The notes beneath the pieces were generated by a model. It was not told where the DNA came from and did not search any database. It saw only the letters and a list, made by a program, of their open reading frames with translations. A DNA stretch of 64,000 bases, taken from contig CM042689.1 in assembly GCA_023614405.1 (NCBI GenBank), positions 280,557,533-280,621,532 of the forward strand. Direction: 5' to 3'. The position numbers and the translations under genes were made by a program. Of the stretch, positions 1-13,342 are shown in pieces. Origin of the DNA: Avena insularis (lineage: Eukaryota > Streptophyta > Magnoliopsida > Poales > Poaceae). The first letter of the stretch is position 1. Every line of letters starts with the position of its first letter.

Positions 1-2944
1 GGCTTCCTCTTCTCGAGCTTAAGCAAGGACCTTCGGTAAGTGGTTATACCTCTGCTATGCGCCTCTTCATGCTCTATCTATCTTGCAACATTAAGTGTGC
101 TTTCTATGATTACCCCCTGTCTAGGTTTTATTTCTGAACCTATGGTTCTTCTTCTAGGAGTTAATCTGTTTGTGGTACCTGTTGCCCCCCTAATGATCCT
201 GGCCTGTTGCTCTCCTGTCTGTTAGTTAATTTAATTAGAGTTCATATTATACTTAGGCAACAGATGGCCCTTTTTCTAAATTGATTACAAAAGAAATGTT
301 TGGATTACACCATGTGTCTAATTTCCATTCAGTGAGTTCCTTGTGTATTTGAATGGATTGATATTTGAGTTTAAAGTGCTGAAACTTTGCTTTAGGGAGT
401 AGTTCCTGGAACATATTGTATCTGTATGTTGGCTTAAATGACTATCCCCTAAATAGAATGAATGTCATGGGTGACTATGGATTTGTATCCAAAGATAATT
501 CCTAGTATTATTCCTAGGAAAATGACTTGTTCTTCTATTTGAAATGATTCCTAGTGGCCAACACTAAAGAAATGATTTGACTTTCAGACATAATTGCATG
601 TGAACCAGTGGTTGATTTGTGAATGGTGGATTCTAAATGTATACTGTAATCTTAATGTTCTGATTCTTAACTTGCTGAAGCTTTGCTTCAGGAAGTAGTT
701 TTTCTGTAACATTATATCTGTTGGATATGGTAGTAAAAATGGGATATGTTTCAGGTTAAAATGATGATTAGGATGGATCTTATTACCTATCCAGGTTGAT
801 AGAGAGATCAGAATTTTAAGAATGATTCCTAGAATTCTTTTGTCTAGGAAAATGATTATCTGAATTAAATAGCTACAGATGAGCTTTTTGATATAGAGGT
901 GTTACCCTCTGGGAATGTGCCCTGTAGTCTAGCAGCTGGATTATAAAAAGGATGGTCATTTTCTTTGGCTTGTATATGTGCTTTTGGCCTGGTGGTTGAA
1001 TGATACAATAGCTTAATATGCTCCCTTCATCATATTAGTATGATGTTTTGACTATAGAATTATTATTGTAGCTTTTCTACAATAGAATAAATGATTTCTA
1101 GTTCATGAACTAGGACGATGATTGGAGATATGGTTTGGTTGCTTCTAGCTAGTGGACTGGGTGGTCTTACAACTGGATGAAGATGGTGGTATTTTACCAC
1201 ATAGGATTTGGCTACTGTGGTGCCTCCCTAGAATGTGAACAGTGGCCAAATCCCAAGCCACAATAGCTGCTATTTTTCTTTAAGAGCTTTCTTGGCCTAT
1301 AATATATGGATCAAGTGCCTAATTCAATTCTATGGTTGGTATTTGCTGCCTTTGCTGCTGTGGTGCCTCCATTCCTGGAGTGTGCACAACAGTGACTAGA
1401 TAGCATGATTGGTTTCCTTAAGATTTTATCCAAGCCAATGATGCACAGGCTGAGGCCAAATCTTTCTAAGATAAGAACAGATAATTTGTTGGCTTTTAAC
1501 AGCTCTAGGATGAACTAGTGTAACACTTCTACACTATACTGAGAGCTTTCTCTCTGGATCCCATCTGATACTTGTTTTAATTTGTCAAGAACAAGTATTG
1601 GTATGGTTCTAGTAATTAACCTGTTGCTTGCAGTGTAGATAGATGATTTGGTGAGGAATCTTGGTCCACTACACCTATCTATCCAATTGGTCTGCTTTAT
1701 CTTGCCACTTTCTTGTCCTTCTGGACTTATCCACCTTGATCTAGCTACTGGGCTGTTTCTGAATTGGTCCTGATCTTCCTCCTCCTTTCTTGTGCTTAGG
1801 GACAACTCCTTCCTCTTGTGGGGTTGGTTACCCAGATCCTACTGTGGTGATCTAGTGGTGTTTTAGATGTGAACTACAAGAACAAGCAGTGCTCTTTATG
1901 GCTGTATAACTGGAGATTAAGACTAAAGTGTGGGACTTGGTCTGGTGGATGTCCTGCGGCTCTGTACTTATTTCTCTCTCACAGCATCCTCCTGTGTTGA
2001 CAACACATCAACATGCATGTGTGTGTGAGCTGTGTGTGAGCTTTCCTCACTCAGATGGATCAGATCAAGTAAAGGCTTAATATTTCCTTGGATTTTACCT
2101 CTTTTCCTTTTACATGCCCTTGGTGAAACTTGCCCCTAAATTGCCTATGATGTGGTTCTGAGGCAAAGTTACTGCTAAGAGCAGATATTCATTTGGTGAA
2201 ACTTGCCCCAATTTAAATATGCTCAATGATGTGAATAGCAATGCATTTCATTGCCATACTGAGAGCAAAAATAATCAACACTAACTCTGTTTGTTTTTTA
2301 TATTCAATTTGGTTTACTTTATGCTTTTATAGGAACAAGATCAGAAATTGAAAAGATGTGAAGATGAAGATTAGTTTTAGAATTTTCTTTTAATCCAATT
2401 TTTTTGTAATTACCTTTTCTGTCAAGAATTTATGTAAAGTCATTGTAATATATTAGTTTATCTTATTATTGTAACCATTCTTATTACTCCTTTATTGTAA
2501 AAATAATAATAATGTAATATATATTCTTTTAATAAAGAATTATCCTATTTATTTAATTATTGTACTTCCTTTTCCATTTCCTTTATTCTCTTATTTTCTT
2601 CATTGCAATATTTCTTTATCCTTTTATTGTAAAAGAACATTGTAATCTTGGATTTTAATAATCTTTATACTTTTACTTAATATACTTGTATTTGTATTAT
2701 TGTGAATAATTATATATAAATCAAATTTCTCCCCTCATAACTCAACAAAACAATAGAGGTCATGTCAAAATTCATCCCACTCCCCTTTTAATGACACTAA
2801 ACCTAATTCATCGGAGTGAGAGTTCTGATCACTCTAAGTCTTTTAATTTGGCGAAAATTTTATCCGGTTTTTCAGATGCATGCATGCAGATGCACAAAAT
2901 CTTAAATCTACCCCTTGTTTAGTCCTAAATGCTGGGATGTTGCA
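1..2944 (-). mobile_element. Gypsy LTR (element A), 5' part, inverted
   Basis: Read on the minus strand this begins TGCAACATCCCAG at 2944 and aligns through scattered blocks with the plus-strand LTR starting at 8768 (a shared block around the bases CATGACCTCTA, a shared AT-rich tract, and a shared block with GGGGCAAGTTTCACCAA). It is therefore the start of a related LTR in the opposite orientation. The next five bases (2945-2949, TCTAC) are present at the uninterrupted paralogous site (45002-45006), so A looks like an insertion into the LTR of element E with its other end off-window. No coding region is seen. Confidence 0.7.
36..2332 (+). other. Intron-like interval inside LTR A (antisense to the LTR)
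   Basis: A consensus donor GTAAGT begins at 36 after a CT-rich leader, and a T-rich tract ending in TATAG precedes a short A/G-rich stretch at 2333. The inverted relative (LTR B) keeps the same arrangement on its minus strand, with a donor at about 42851 and an acceptor at about 9450. Splicing is inference; no protein can be assigned. Confidence 0.35.
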
Positions 2945-4212
2945 TCTACCATGTGGTAATAACCACTATGAAAGTTCTAGTGGTAAAGGAATATATTATC
3001 CAGGACTTAACAACCAATGTTGCTAGTGATTCTTACGCCATATATTACGCGTTAACCATGATATTTGGAATGGGATAGAGAAGTCAGATGTATTCTTTTC
3101 CTTTCATATGTAGGAAAGACGACCTTAACGTGACATTGTGATTCCTTGTGCGATCCAACATATGGGTGGGCACCCTTAAGCCCCACGCTTTTGGTGTCTA
3201 GATTATCTATGAGTGGCTGCCAGAGGTATAGCCGGACCTATATGTACTTGCCAGGGGCATCACCAGCTCATAGAGTCTTTGGGAACTGATCAGAGTTATA
3301 GCCTGCCCGAAAGAGGCCTTAACGAAGGTGAGCCAGCCCCGAAGGATCATGCAGGCATGCGGGGTCGCAGAAAGATCAATGATTGGCTTGGATCACATAC
3401 TGGGCCCCACATCATGGAATTGTGGACGGGTAAGCTGCCCGGTTGTGCAACAAGGAGTTGATCTCTCATGGGAAAAGTAACGCACCTCTACAGAGTGTAA
3501 GAACTGTAACTTGTTACTCCCTGTTCTGGGAAGGAGCTACGAACGCGGCAAGAAATGAACTTCATGAAAGTTCTGATCAACCTGTGAAGGCTAACGGACA
3601 TAGCTTTTCAGAATAAAAGCCTGCATAGCCTACGACCTATGGTCTATGGTTGTAGATAGTGCATCAAACAATCCTTTTTAGTGCAGTTGTTGAGTACGCT
3701 CATACTCAACGTATCTTCTTAACCCTTGCTAGATTCTGAAGCCAATACAAACGATGTTTACATCAACTTATGCTCAAGGGAATCGTCATCAATAGTTCAA
3801 GCTATTCAACAGAGTCAATGCAGTCAACTTATACATCAACCAAAGTGAAGATGAAGTTGCTGATTAGATAGGAATATAATTTCTAGACATAGAACCTACT
3901 TCTGTAATTTGTAGAGTATTACAATAGCACCTATACAAGCTTCATAGTAAGATGCTAATATTATTGGCATAATAGTTATGAGTTGATTATCTCTGGTTCT
4001 TATTTCTAAGAATTTTATTTCTTGTTCTTAACATAGAGTATTCTCTGGATCTTGTGTAAAGAGTCGAGTTGTAACCTATAGTCATGTCTTGGACCTGCTG
4101 TGTTTCTGTTGTACCACTCTGAGGGATGTAATAGTAGTGAACGGTGTTTCATTGGTGTTATGTCAACGACTATAGTATACTACATCATTTAGTGGTATGC
4201 TGGGTCACCGCA
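2945..4212 (+). repeat. Element E, left LTR (3' portion)
   Basis: This segment aligns nearly end to end with 45002-46291, with few mismatches and small indels. It ends ...CACCGCA just before a tRNA-Met-type primer site, as an LTR should. The front of the LTR is off-window because LTR A interrupts it at 2944. It contains the conserved hairpin block described at 3467-3520. No reading frame is credible. Confidence 0.75.
3467..3520 (+). other. Conserved LTR hairpin block (E left)
   Basis: The order is an AAAGT motif, then the stem CTCTACAGAG, then the inverted repeat GTAACTTGTTAC, then CCC-TGTTCT-GGG. The same order occurs in all other long gypsy LTRs of the window. Confidence 0.6.
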
Positions 4213-4214
4213 GG

Positions 4215-4226
4215 TGGTATCAAAGC
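4215..4226 (+). other. Primer binding site of element E (left copy)
   Basis: TGGTATCAAAGC follows the LTR end after two bases. It differs at one position from the usual initiator tRNA-Met complement TGGTATCAGAGC. Confidence 0.7.
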
Positions 4227-4448
4227 ATATGCTTTGACCTTAGGTTGTAAACCTAGTAAATGGGTAGAACCTGTAGGAAAAATATCCGTAATAATAAAGA
4301 GTTATCTAGAGATACGATGGATATTCAATTGAGAATAATCTTGTCATGTTGCTTGTGCTATAATTCTTTATTAAGTTGCAATTCAAATAATTATCGTGAG
4401 TTTTAAACTCTATATGACTGATGCTTTTTTTCTTATCTACAATATCAA

Positions 4449-6905
4449 ATGGCACCTCGATATCCACCCCGGAATGTTCAAGTGTTGAACAGGACGTTAA
4501 ATGACTATGGAGGGGATTGGACAAATACTCTCCGACAACTTCTGTGGAGTTTGGATTGTGAATCAAGACTTCTGGTCAAGATTTATAGTTACTATGACGG
4601 GCAGGTATTAGCCAAATACCGTGTCGTGATCATGTTACCCAAGAAGTTAGGACTTAATGGATAAATGCCATCAGGAGAGGCAAGGTGCATGGCATCAGCA
4701 TATCAGATTGCAGTAATAGTAGCCATAACCATGATCCGAGAATAGAAATCCCAAGCTCTGGTAGGTAGTACTCAAACCATTATACCCCATGAAACCTAAA
4801 GTACAGAGCATGAGCTAAATCACTCTACTCTGGTACGAACTAAACCCACTCTAGCCATAGAGTATATGGATCGTTATAGGTCTTTACTAAACACCTTCCA
4901 TAACACTCATAAAGTATTAGTTCAGGAGCTGGATACTGTCATTGAGGATTTTACTGATCGTGTAAAAGCAATGACACGTAGAAGTTAGATAAAGAAGCTA
5001 AGCTGAAGGAAATATTCCCTAGAGGCAATCATAGATATGATTATATTTCATATGTATCCATGAGTTATTGTAATGTTCCTTGAATATCCATATCAGGCAA
5101 CTTGTATTGATTGGCAATTATGTGAATTGTTTGTGAAACTCTTTACTTGTATGGTTATTTAATAGTTGTCCCTAGTCGGAGTTCATGTGAGGACACACGT
5201 GGATATTAGACTAGCACATCGATTGGTTGATGACTATGTTTCGCAAGTCATAGATATGGAGATGTCAAACCAGTGATGTGGACACATGTTATGAACATGG
5301 GGTTGGACTAACCCAACCTGAGACTGGCAATTAGTTGCATCTCTCTCTCTACACATCGTGTATGTTTTGTCCTTAGACCTGAGATTGTCGCATGTACTTG
5401 AGATGTGGATCGACCTACTTTGGGGCTATCAAATGCTGCACTGTAACGGGGTAGTTATAAAGGTAGCTTTCGGGTTTGTCCTAAAACATGCTACAAGGCA
5501 TGGTCAATCAAGATGGGATTTGCCCCTCTCTACTTGAGAGAGATATCTCTGGGCCCCTCGAGTGATCGGATCCAGAAATGCATGGCCGTGCTACATAAGG
5601 TTAAGAGTTAACCTAGTAAAGGGATTCCGAATCACAGTATCGAGAAAGGGAGGTCAACTTGGAGCTAGACCAAATATCGTGAGGAAAAGGGAAAGACATG
5701 TACTAAACCATGTGATGGTTCATCCGATATGATCTTTGTATGCGTTTAGGAGTTGGCACGTCTTGCTAGAGGCCGCTACCAACTATTGACAGAATAAGTG
5801 CATTCATGTCATGTCTATACGCATATGAACCTATAGGGTCACACAATTAAGGGGCTGGAAGCCTAATGAGGATTGGATCCGAAATAAACCAGGCTTAGGC
5901 TACTAATGGGCTACTAATGTACAAGCCCACTAGGGACGCCTATATAAGAGAGAGTGGGGCGAGATGACCAGGGTTAGACCTTAGACCATTCCACCCAGCC
6001 GCCACACCTCACGCCTGTGTTGCACGTGCGGACCTAGTAGTCCGGCGTCTGACGCTTCCACCCTGTACGTGTGGATACCTCGGAGGCGCCAGCATCTGGC
6101 GCTGGACGAGCGCAGGGGAGCTTCTCGTGGGACGAGGACAAGGAGGAGACGCGGAACGTCTGCACTACCTCGATGCGCTTCATCAATTCCGCAACTGCGC
6201 ATCTAGTGGTAATCCCGTGATTTATGACAACAGTAATCCTGGTATACGCGGTAGAAAGTTTTGATTTGCGCTAGTGTAGCCTACCCGTATCCCTTCATAA
6301 GTATCCCAAAAATATCTTTTCAGGTGAAGTGTATGAAGAAACCGAATTCGATGATCCACAATAGGAAACCTATGCCTACTATTAGAATAAACCCCAATAA
6401 ACTGAAGATCCATGGACGAAGTATACCTCAGAACAGAAAACTTGGGGACAACTCATATTCCACATAATCCCGAGAATGACTATTATGAATGGGGAGTAGA
6501 ATCTATGGATGGAACTATAGGAAATCCTATACCTTGTGATGCAGGTATCCGAGAAGAAACCAACTATAACCTTAGAGAGCCTTATGGACCGTATGGGGGT
6601 AATACCAATCCTATCTACTTAGAAGAATGTCCTGGTAGTTATTATACCAATATGTATGAATGGATCAAGGAAAAGGAGAAGGAACCATATTACTTTGAGG
6701 AAGCATTGAAAGAAACACAGGAATATCCTGAAAAAAATCACGCCAACTCTAGTCATTTTCAATGACTAACCTCAATCTAGGTGCTTCTAATCAAGAATAC
6801 GCACCTCCTGGATGCTCTTACGCTCCCGAAGGCAGTCGGAGGACTTCATGTCATCATGGATGGAACTCCAAGAAGCATTAGAAGAGGATGAAAGTAAGAA
6901 TGGGA
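4449..6905 (+). pseudogene. Element E gag-like orphan ORF, broken left copy
   Basis: The frame starts at ATG 4449 (MAPRYPPRNVQV) and matches the right copy at 46527 nearly residue for residue. It stops after 71 codons, where GAA of the right copy is TAA. Further stops follow, then a copia solo LTR is inserted at 5004-6297. After the insertion the frame resumes as a tyrosine- and glutamate-rich region (6303-6905; an open part at 6412-6765 includes EECPGSYYTNMYEWIKEKEK). There is no zinc knuckle, protease or reverse transcriptase. It is the only coding region of this non-autonomous element. I do not recognise a characterised domain; a gag-like role is inferred only from its position after the primer site. 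Confidence 0.6.
5004..6297 (+). mobile_element. Solo copia LTR
   Basis: It begins TGAAGGAAATATTCCC and ends GTATCCCTTCA (TG...CA), length 1294 bp. It is flanked by TAAGC (4999-5003) and TAAGT (6298-6302), a target duplication with one mismatch. The uninterrupted site is seen in the right copy of E near 47085. A TATATAAG box at about 5940 gives a plus orientation. No internal region is present, so this is a recombined solo LTR. A twin of identical length lies at 53135-54428. Confidence 0.88.
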
Positions 6906-8767
6906 TGAAATCCGAAGGGAAGAGTCCTTGAATAATGTACATATTGGGTATTGTGTATTGTAGTTTTCGAATGGTTTACTGAAATAAGTGAGGAAATACT
7001 CACATGAACAAAAGTTCTTGTAAGATAATTATGTATGGAATATGTGAGGTGAACAGTTGGAAATTTTAGTTCATCTGTAACTTATATAAGACCTATGTAT
7101 AATACATGGTATATGTTCAAGTTGTTATTTATTTTTTTGGATCTTTTTGAAACTTCTTGATTGACTAGATCTATACATGAAGTTTGACTTAGTATGAAAA
7201 TGCATGTTGCATCACCAAGTTATTACTAGATGTTATAGACCTATATGGAAAAAGTGGAATTCGTGTAAGGGATTGACGAGTTCCAAAACCAAGATGAAGA
7301 CTTACATGAGGAATGAAGCCAATTATAAAGAGTATCTCCACACAATTTGTAGGATGGATCAAGTTTAGATCATGACTAGCTGATGACAAGAAGGAAAATT
7401 AGTGTATAAAATGTATAGAGCAATGAGAAGTAATAATAGTAAATCCACACAAAGTTAGAAATGTTGCTAAGGAATTAATAAAGTAGTTGTACCAAGTTCA
7501 TGGAAGTATCATGAATAAGTACAAAGAAGAAGTACTGGAATAGAAAGTGGTATTCACGCCCCGACAATTCAGAGGGAATACAGGTACTACATCGAAACCA
7601 TAGGGTAATACATATACCTAGGATGGTCCGCAGCTAGTAATTGGTTAACTTAGCTAACCAGATCATCTTAGTATTCCATAAAGAGCATAAAACTTGGCCT
7701 AAGTTAAGAAAGACATAAAGGAGTATGATAGTTAAGCGATCGTCTTTCAGGACGCTTCGGGAAGATAGACATACCTAAGAAAGAATGTCCAAATAGTAAG
7801 TAAGACAAATAACGTTGAAAGACTCATTTCGAATATTTACAGTTGTGAGGGTATACCGTAAGATCTTTCGTGAAACCTTAACTAGGTTAAATATAAGCTA
7901 AACGGAAACCAACATCCTAGTTATAAAATAAATGGTTACTATATAGGAAGTCTGGAGACCATTATAAATTCCCAACGGGGAGAGTAAACAATAAAATGGA
8001 AGTATTGTTATCTGTTTTCCAAGTAAAGATCGGAAAAGATGTACTACACAACAACAACATTAAGCCTTATTTTCATAAGGTTATAAGAAGATATCATTAT
8101 AAAAGTACTTTCGGAAGTATGTCTAGATAAAATATACTTCAAGATAGTAGTACTTAAATCTTAAGCTAATTACAAGATGTAAATTAAAGAAATACTTAAA
8201 GTAATAACAAAGGATTATCTAAAGCTTGATTAGGTAAAAGCTTGAAGGTGATAAAATAGATTAATCCTAATCGACTAGTTTAGGGGAAACAAATCTTAAG
8301 TAGTCCTTAAGAGGGAATAGAGCACATCAAATTGGACAAGTGTTGAGGAACAAGAATTTCCGATCGTATGGACTAAATGTGTTCAAAACCAATATTCATA
8401 AAGAGTACCAGTATAAACCATACCATGACAAACCAATGATTTAATCTTTTTTGGCCACAATTATTGTCTAATAAAAATTTAAAACCCTAATTTAGTGAGA
8501 ATTCCTAGACCTTACATAGTATAATAGGGATTTATCTCTAAAAGATGAGAGTAAAAAGGAACTTTGGATTGTTGGAAACAACAAGTTGGAGGTTTCCAAG
8601 TATGATGAAAATTCAAGAAAAAGATCTAGATATGGGATATTACAATTGTTCCCAATTGATGTTATCAAGGAGTGAGAAATGTCGTAACCAATACAAGTAA
8701 ATTCCTCATTCCAAACCGCAAGAGAGTATGAACTTCGTGGACAAAGTTTATTTTAAGGGGGAGAGTC
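6906..8767 (+). mobile_element. Element E non-coding internal region and polypurine tract
   Basis: AT-rich sequence with stops in every frame and no recognisable pol domain. It ends in a polypurine tract, TTTTAAGGGGGAGAG (8752-8765), immediately before the LTR start TGTAACATCCCAG at 8768. That makes 8768 the 3' LTR start of the left copy. Confidence 0.65.
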
Positions 8768-11316
8768 TGTAACATCCCAGGATTAGAACCTAGAATTAGA
8801 GAGGACACATGTGTGTGCATTGCATTCCTGCATCAGAAAATTCGGGGAATTTTCGCGCAAAACTAAAGGAGCTATAGAGTGATCAAGATCTTTATTGTTC
8901 TAATGGAAACATTAGGGAAGGTGCGATAGATTTCGACATGACCTCTACTGTATTTTTGTGTTTGGGTAAGAGAAAATTCAAAGTTGAGTATCCAATTGAT
9001 AAATTTGAATTCTAAAAGAATTTGAAATAAATAATAACTGGAAAGTAAATCGTAATAATAAATAAAAGGAAAAACCTTATTTATGAATAAGATATAGTAT
9101 TTACAATTATCCAAATATAAAAGATAATTGAAATATAAATACAAAAGAAAAAATATTTAAAATAAGAATTAATTTCATATTTATAAACAAGATCTAAATA
9201 TTACAAGGATTTAGATTACAAATCGAAAGAAAAACTAAACTTTATTAATATTATATAGTATTACATTGTCTTTACAAATGAATTATAAAAGAAAAGGAAA
9301 ACAAGTACTTTATTGAATAAGATAGAGCCATACAATGTTTTTAGAATATTCAAATAGAAAAGAAATCACTATAGGTGATGAAAAGAAGAAAACCTAAAGT
9401 ATTTACTATACTATTTCTTGTACTCCCTTTTCTGCTTATTCTTCTTCACCTGCAAAACAAAAAAGAAAGGAAACAAAACCCAAAATAAAGAAAAGTTATG
9501 TTAGTGTTAGTTGTACTCTCAGATTATGCAATGAAGTGCATTGCAAAACTCATCATCGAGTAACAAATGGAGAAAAGGAGCCAAAGTGTGTAATCTATTA
9601 TTATTTCCAAATGGGGCCTCAGTCTATGCATCACAGGCATGGGGCAAGTTTCACCAATCTACTAACAAGTAGAAGGAAAAGCAGTAATACCAGCAAAAGA
9701 TGTAGTGTACTTGATATGATCCACATGATGGATGAAGCAGGCAAGTAGCTCACACAACAGATGCATGGAATGTGTTGTCACTACCACAATAGGTAATATA
9801 ACAGTACAAAAGTAGCAGTAGGGGAATTCCAGGAACTATTCTCCACATCATCACAACAATATCAAAGAATTAAAGCATACAAGGGACAAGATCAAGTAAT
9901 TGTAGTCTATGTAAAAAGGTACAGGTTACAGGAAGTGCAGGCCATCAATAGCAATGACTAGCTGGTCATACACAAGTTTCACCAGAGGAGGTAGAATGGA
10001 ACAAGTAAAATCACTGAAATCACTTGAGCTGATCTACAACAGTGCAGGCTAGAAGGCATGCAGCATATACATAACTGCATGTGTGTGTGCTGTCAGCACA
10101 AGGAAGCCTCAAGGAGAAAATAAGAGTGCACCAGCCATAGCTATCCCACCATTCACCACACCTTCACTTCCACCACACTTAGTCAAGAACCATTCTCCTT
10201 CCAAGCACTCCAAATAAACCCCATGGATGAGATCCATCATCCCACCACAGCTCTAACTCTGGTTGCTCCTTGGATCCATCCAAGAGCTAGAATAAGGGGA
10301 GATCAAGATCCAGGAGCACCAGGAGAAGAAAAGCAGTAGCAGATTCAATAGAACAAGTTCCCCAAGGGAAACCACATCTTCACCACAATAGGTCATCCAT
10401 CTAAGACCATACCTTTACATCTGATCTTAGTATTGCATCCTAGAAAATGGATGGGGTAATCAAAAATCCTTAGATCTGTACTCAAGTGGAGTACCAGATC
10501 ATCACTGGATAATCCTTAATCAAGAAGTAATTGTTTTATCCAAACATCATCAAATCCTCAACCTTTGCATCATAGGCTGGAACTGGTTGCACGCATAAAT
10601 CATCAAGAACAAATGACCTTTGACCAGCTATGTTTTCAAAGTAGCAGCAAATTATATTCATTATAGACATGCTGCCGTGCACCCTTTAGTAAGGTTCCAC
10701 AATAGCAATCTAAAAATTAATAAATCCCCTATAATTAACTAAAACATCTCCTCATCAAAATACTGATTCTAAGCTCATCTACAAGCAAGTACAATTATCA
10801 CCTAAATCACTTTATTAGACAAATAGTCTAGGAATTATTTATAAGATCACCGTATTTACTCAAACTAACTTGTGTTCCAAGTTCCAACTGGTTTCCATCA
10901 CATGCTGCACTTCAAATCATTTCCCTATCCTTGATTACTAGTAATCATTCAACTTGATATCAAGTAGTCAAGTAGATAAAAAGAATCTACTCTGCAAATT
11001 CCAACTCATACAGGTCTCGGATCAATCATCATTGACCTAAACTACTATTCACTAGTTTAGAACTAGATGATAGCAGATTCATTGATGAACTACTACAGGG
11101 CACATTCCAAAGAATGGTAGCACCTATGTAGCAGTTTCATTCTTTAGCCATTTCTCAAATATGAGGAAACAAGTATAAGAAATTATACAAGGATATTCAA
11201 ATCATCTCCCTAAACAGGAAGTTTAGGAATCATTTTCTTAGATTGTTTGTCACATCATTGACACCTCAAGGTAACCTGACTAAATTAAGATAAACTCTAT
11301 CTCAAATCTTGGCTCA
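8768..11316 (+). repeat. Element E central LTR, first part (LTR B)
   Basis: Starts TGTAACATCCCAGG directly after a polypurine tract. It is interrupted at 11316 by element G and resumes at 42495. Its first 2.5 kb is homologous, inverted, to 1-2944. It is mostly AT-rich and non-coding; a minus-strand splice-acceptor-like site (TTTTGCAG, about 9450) matches the one in LTR A. Confidence 0.7.
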
Positions 11317-12876
11317 TGATGAGTGCGTGAACACTTCGTTGGGAGACCCCAAGTAGAAGGGATGATGAGCACAGAAGCAAGTTTTCCCTCAGTAAGAAAC
11401 AAAGGTTATCGAACAAGTAGGAGGAAGGAAACGAATCAAAAGTGTTTCTAGCAACTTGGAAACCAACACAACAAAAACTCAAGACTCTGCCCTAATGAAC
11501 AGTGAGGTTGTCCATCTCACCGGTTTGCTAAAAAGAAATGATTAACTGTATGGTGTGGAAGGTAATAGGGGTTTGCAGAAAGTAAATAGTAATAGTGGAA
11601 GATGTATCAATGGTAAAGATTGGACTGGGGTCCATAGTTCACTAGAGGTGTTCTCCTTGAGATAAACAAACATGGCATGATGGGTAAAAAAATTATAGCA
11701 GGGCAATTGACAGGACTGAGCAAGGCATAACTATGCAATACTAGACATTCATGATCCTATGACATTCGATTGGGAAATACAAGAAGATACATAGACTGCC
11801 ATCCAACTGCATCTATGACTAGTAATCCACCTTCAGGTTATCATCCGAACCCCCTCCAGTATTAAGTTGCAAGAAACGGTTAACTGCTTTAAGCAAAGTG
11901 TGTAAGGTAAACAATCCACTTGTTCCATGAACAAGAGACCGTTGTTTTCTCCCTAGTTGAAACAACACATCTACAACCTTATAGATTTCTGTCACTTCCC
12001 TTTGATTAAATAGAGGCATGAACCCACTATCGAGCATAAATACCCCCTCTTGGAGTCACTAGCATCTACTTGGACAAGATAGCTACTAGAAACGGAGATC
12101 ATGCAAGATCACAAACAACATATACATGATATAATCAATAAGACAAAACCATTTATCAATCTGACATAGGAATCTCAATATCCATCGGATCCCCACAAAC
12201 ACAACATGCATGATTACAAATAGATGATCTTGATCATGAACGGAGCTCACAAGATCTAAACATGGTAGCACAAAGGAGGAGATACAACCATCTAGATACT
12301 ACATGGACCCATAGTCCAAGGTGGAACTACTCACACTTCATATCGGAGGCTGGCATGATGAAGAAGAAGGCCTCCGAGATGATCTCCCCTCCAGCAGGGT
12401 GCCGGTAAGAGCTTCAGATCTCCCCAATCTAGGGACGATGGTGGCGGTGGCTATAGAAGGTTTCGTGGAATATTGATCGGGTCCTTAAGGTTTCTGTATC
12501 GAGGGGTCTTTATAGGCGAAGAGGCGATGAAGGGGGCATCCAGGGCGGCCACACCCCCTAGTTGCGGGCTAGGATTAGCCACGCGACTAGGGGGTGTGGA
12601 CCCCTGGTGGCTCCCCTCTGTCTCGTATTTTGGCTCCATGTTTCCCACGGTAAAATATTGACTTGGCTTTTGTCCCGTCCAATTCCGAAAATATTGATTT
12701 TTTGCTTTTCTAGAACCAAAAACAGAAGAAAATAGGCAACTGGCACTATGGCATCTTGTTAATAGGTTTGTACCAGAAAACATATAAAAAACCTCAAAGT
12801 GTAGACAAAGCAAAGGAAAGTACATACTAAACAAGCATGTAACATCAAAAATTATAGATACTTTTCCAATGTATCA
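11317..12876 (-). repeat. Element G 3' LTR
   Basis: Aligns over its length with 40935-42489. The minus-strand start is TGATACATTGG, and the plus-strand left edge is TGATGAGTG. It contains a GC-rich leader zone at about 12330-12600. Confidence 0.82.
12508..12515 (-). promoter_or_regulatory. TATA-like box of G 3' LTR
   Basis: Minus-strand CTATAAAG lies upstream of a GC-rich transcribed-leader-like stretch and is conserved in the other LTR at 42120-42127. Confidence 0.5.
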
Positions 12877-13342
12877 AGCATATCCAAGATTAACTCATGC
12901 TCGTCCTCGAGTAGGTAAGTGATAAAAAGGATAATTTTTCAGGTGACATGCACCATCAAAATCAAGATCAAACCATTTGCAAGCATTGAAAGCTGGGATC
13001 AAAGAACTATAAACATGAGCATGAAAGATGGAGTTATAACAGTAAGACAGAGTAACTATGCATGCAACATGAAAGGTTACAAACAAAGATCATGAATAAC
13101 ATGCATTGAAAAATGTTTGTTTGTTTCACATACAGAAAACATAGCATAGTGGCATTCAGCTTGTCCGTCATGGAGTAGCAAATAGATGCATATGACACCT
13201 TCAAAGTTCATAAGAGTGACTAGATACAAATAGCACAAGAACAAGTAATATCAACAATATGCATTAATTAATAAGTTTTGGGACAATGCACATAGAACTA
13301 AGAATGGCAACTATGCTCTATTAACTGGTTCCTAAGGGTAGA
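12877..13342 (-). mobile_element. Element G internal region, 3' end with polypurine-like tract
   Basis: Non-coding. The sequence next to the LTR (GGATATGCT on minus) is a decayed form of the AAGCTTGGGGATGC tract that precedes such LTRs. It is homologous to 49640-50100 of element K. Element H inserts at 13343. Confidence 0.65.

Noticed and set aside
1515..1805. 96-codon minus-strand frame in LTR A
   Set aside because: No domain, not kept in LTR B, and antisense to the intron-like unit.
12451..12834. 127-codon minus-strand frame resembling a cysteine-rich protein
   Set aside because: It lies within the G LTR, and the equivalent frame in the 5' LTR (41943-42447) is shifted and different.
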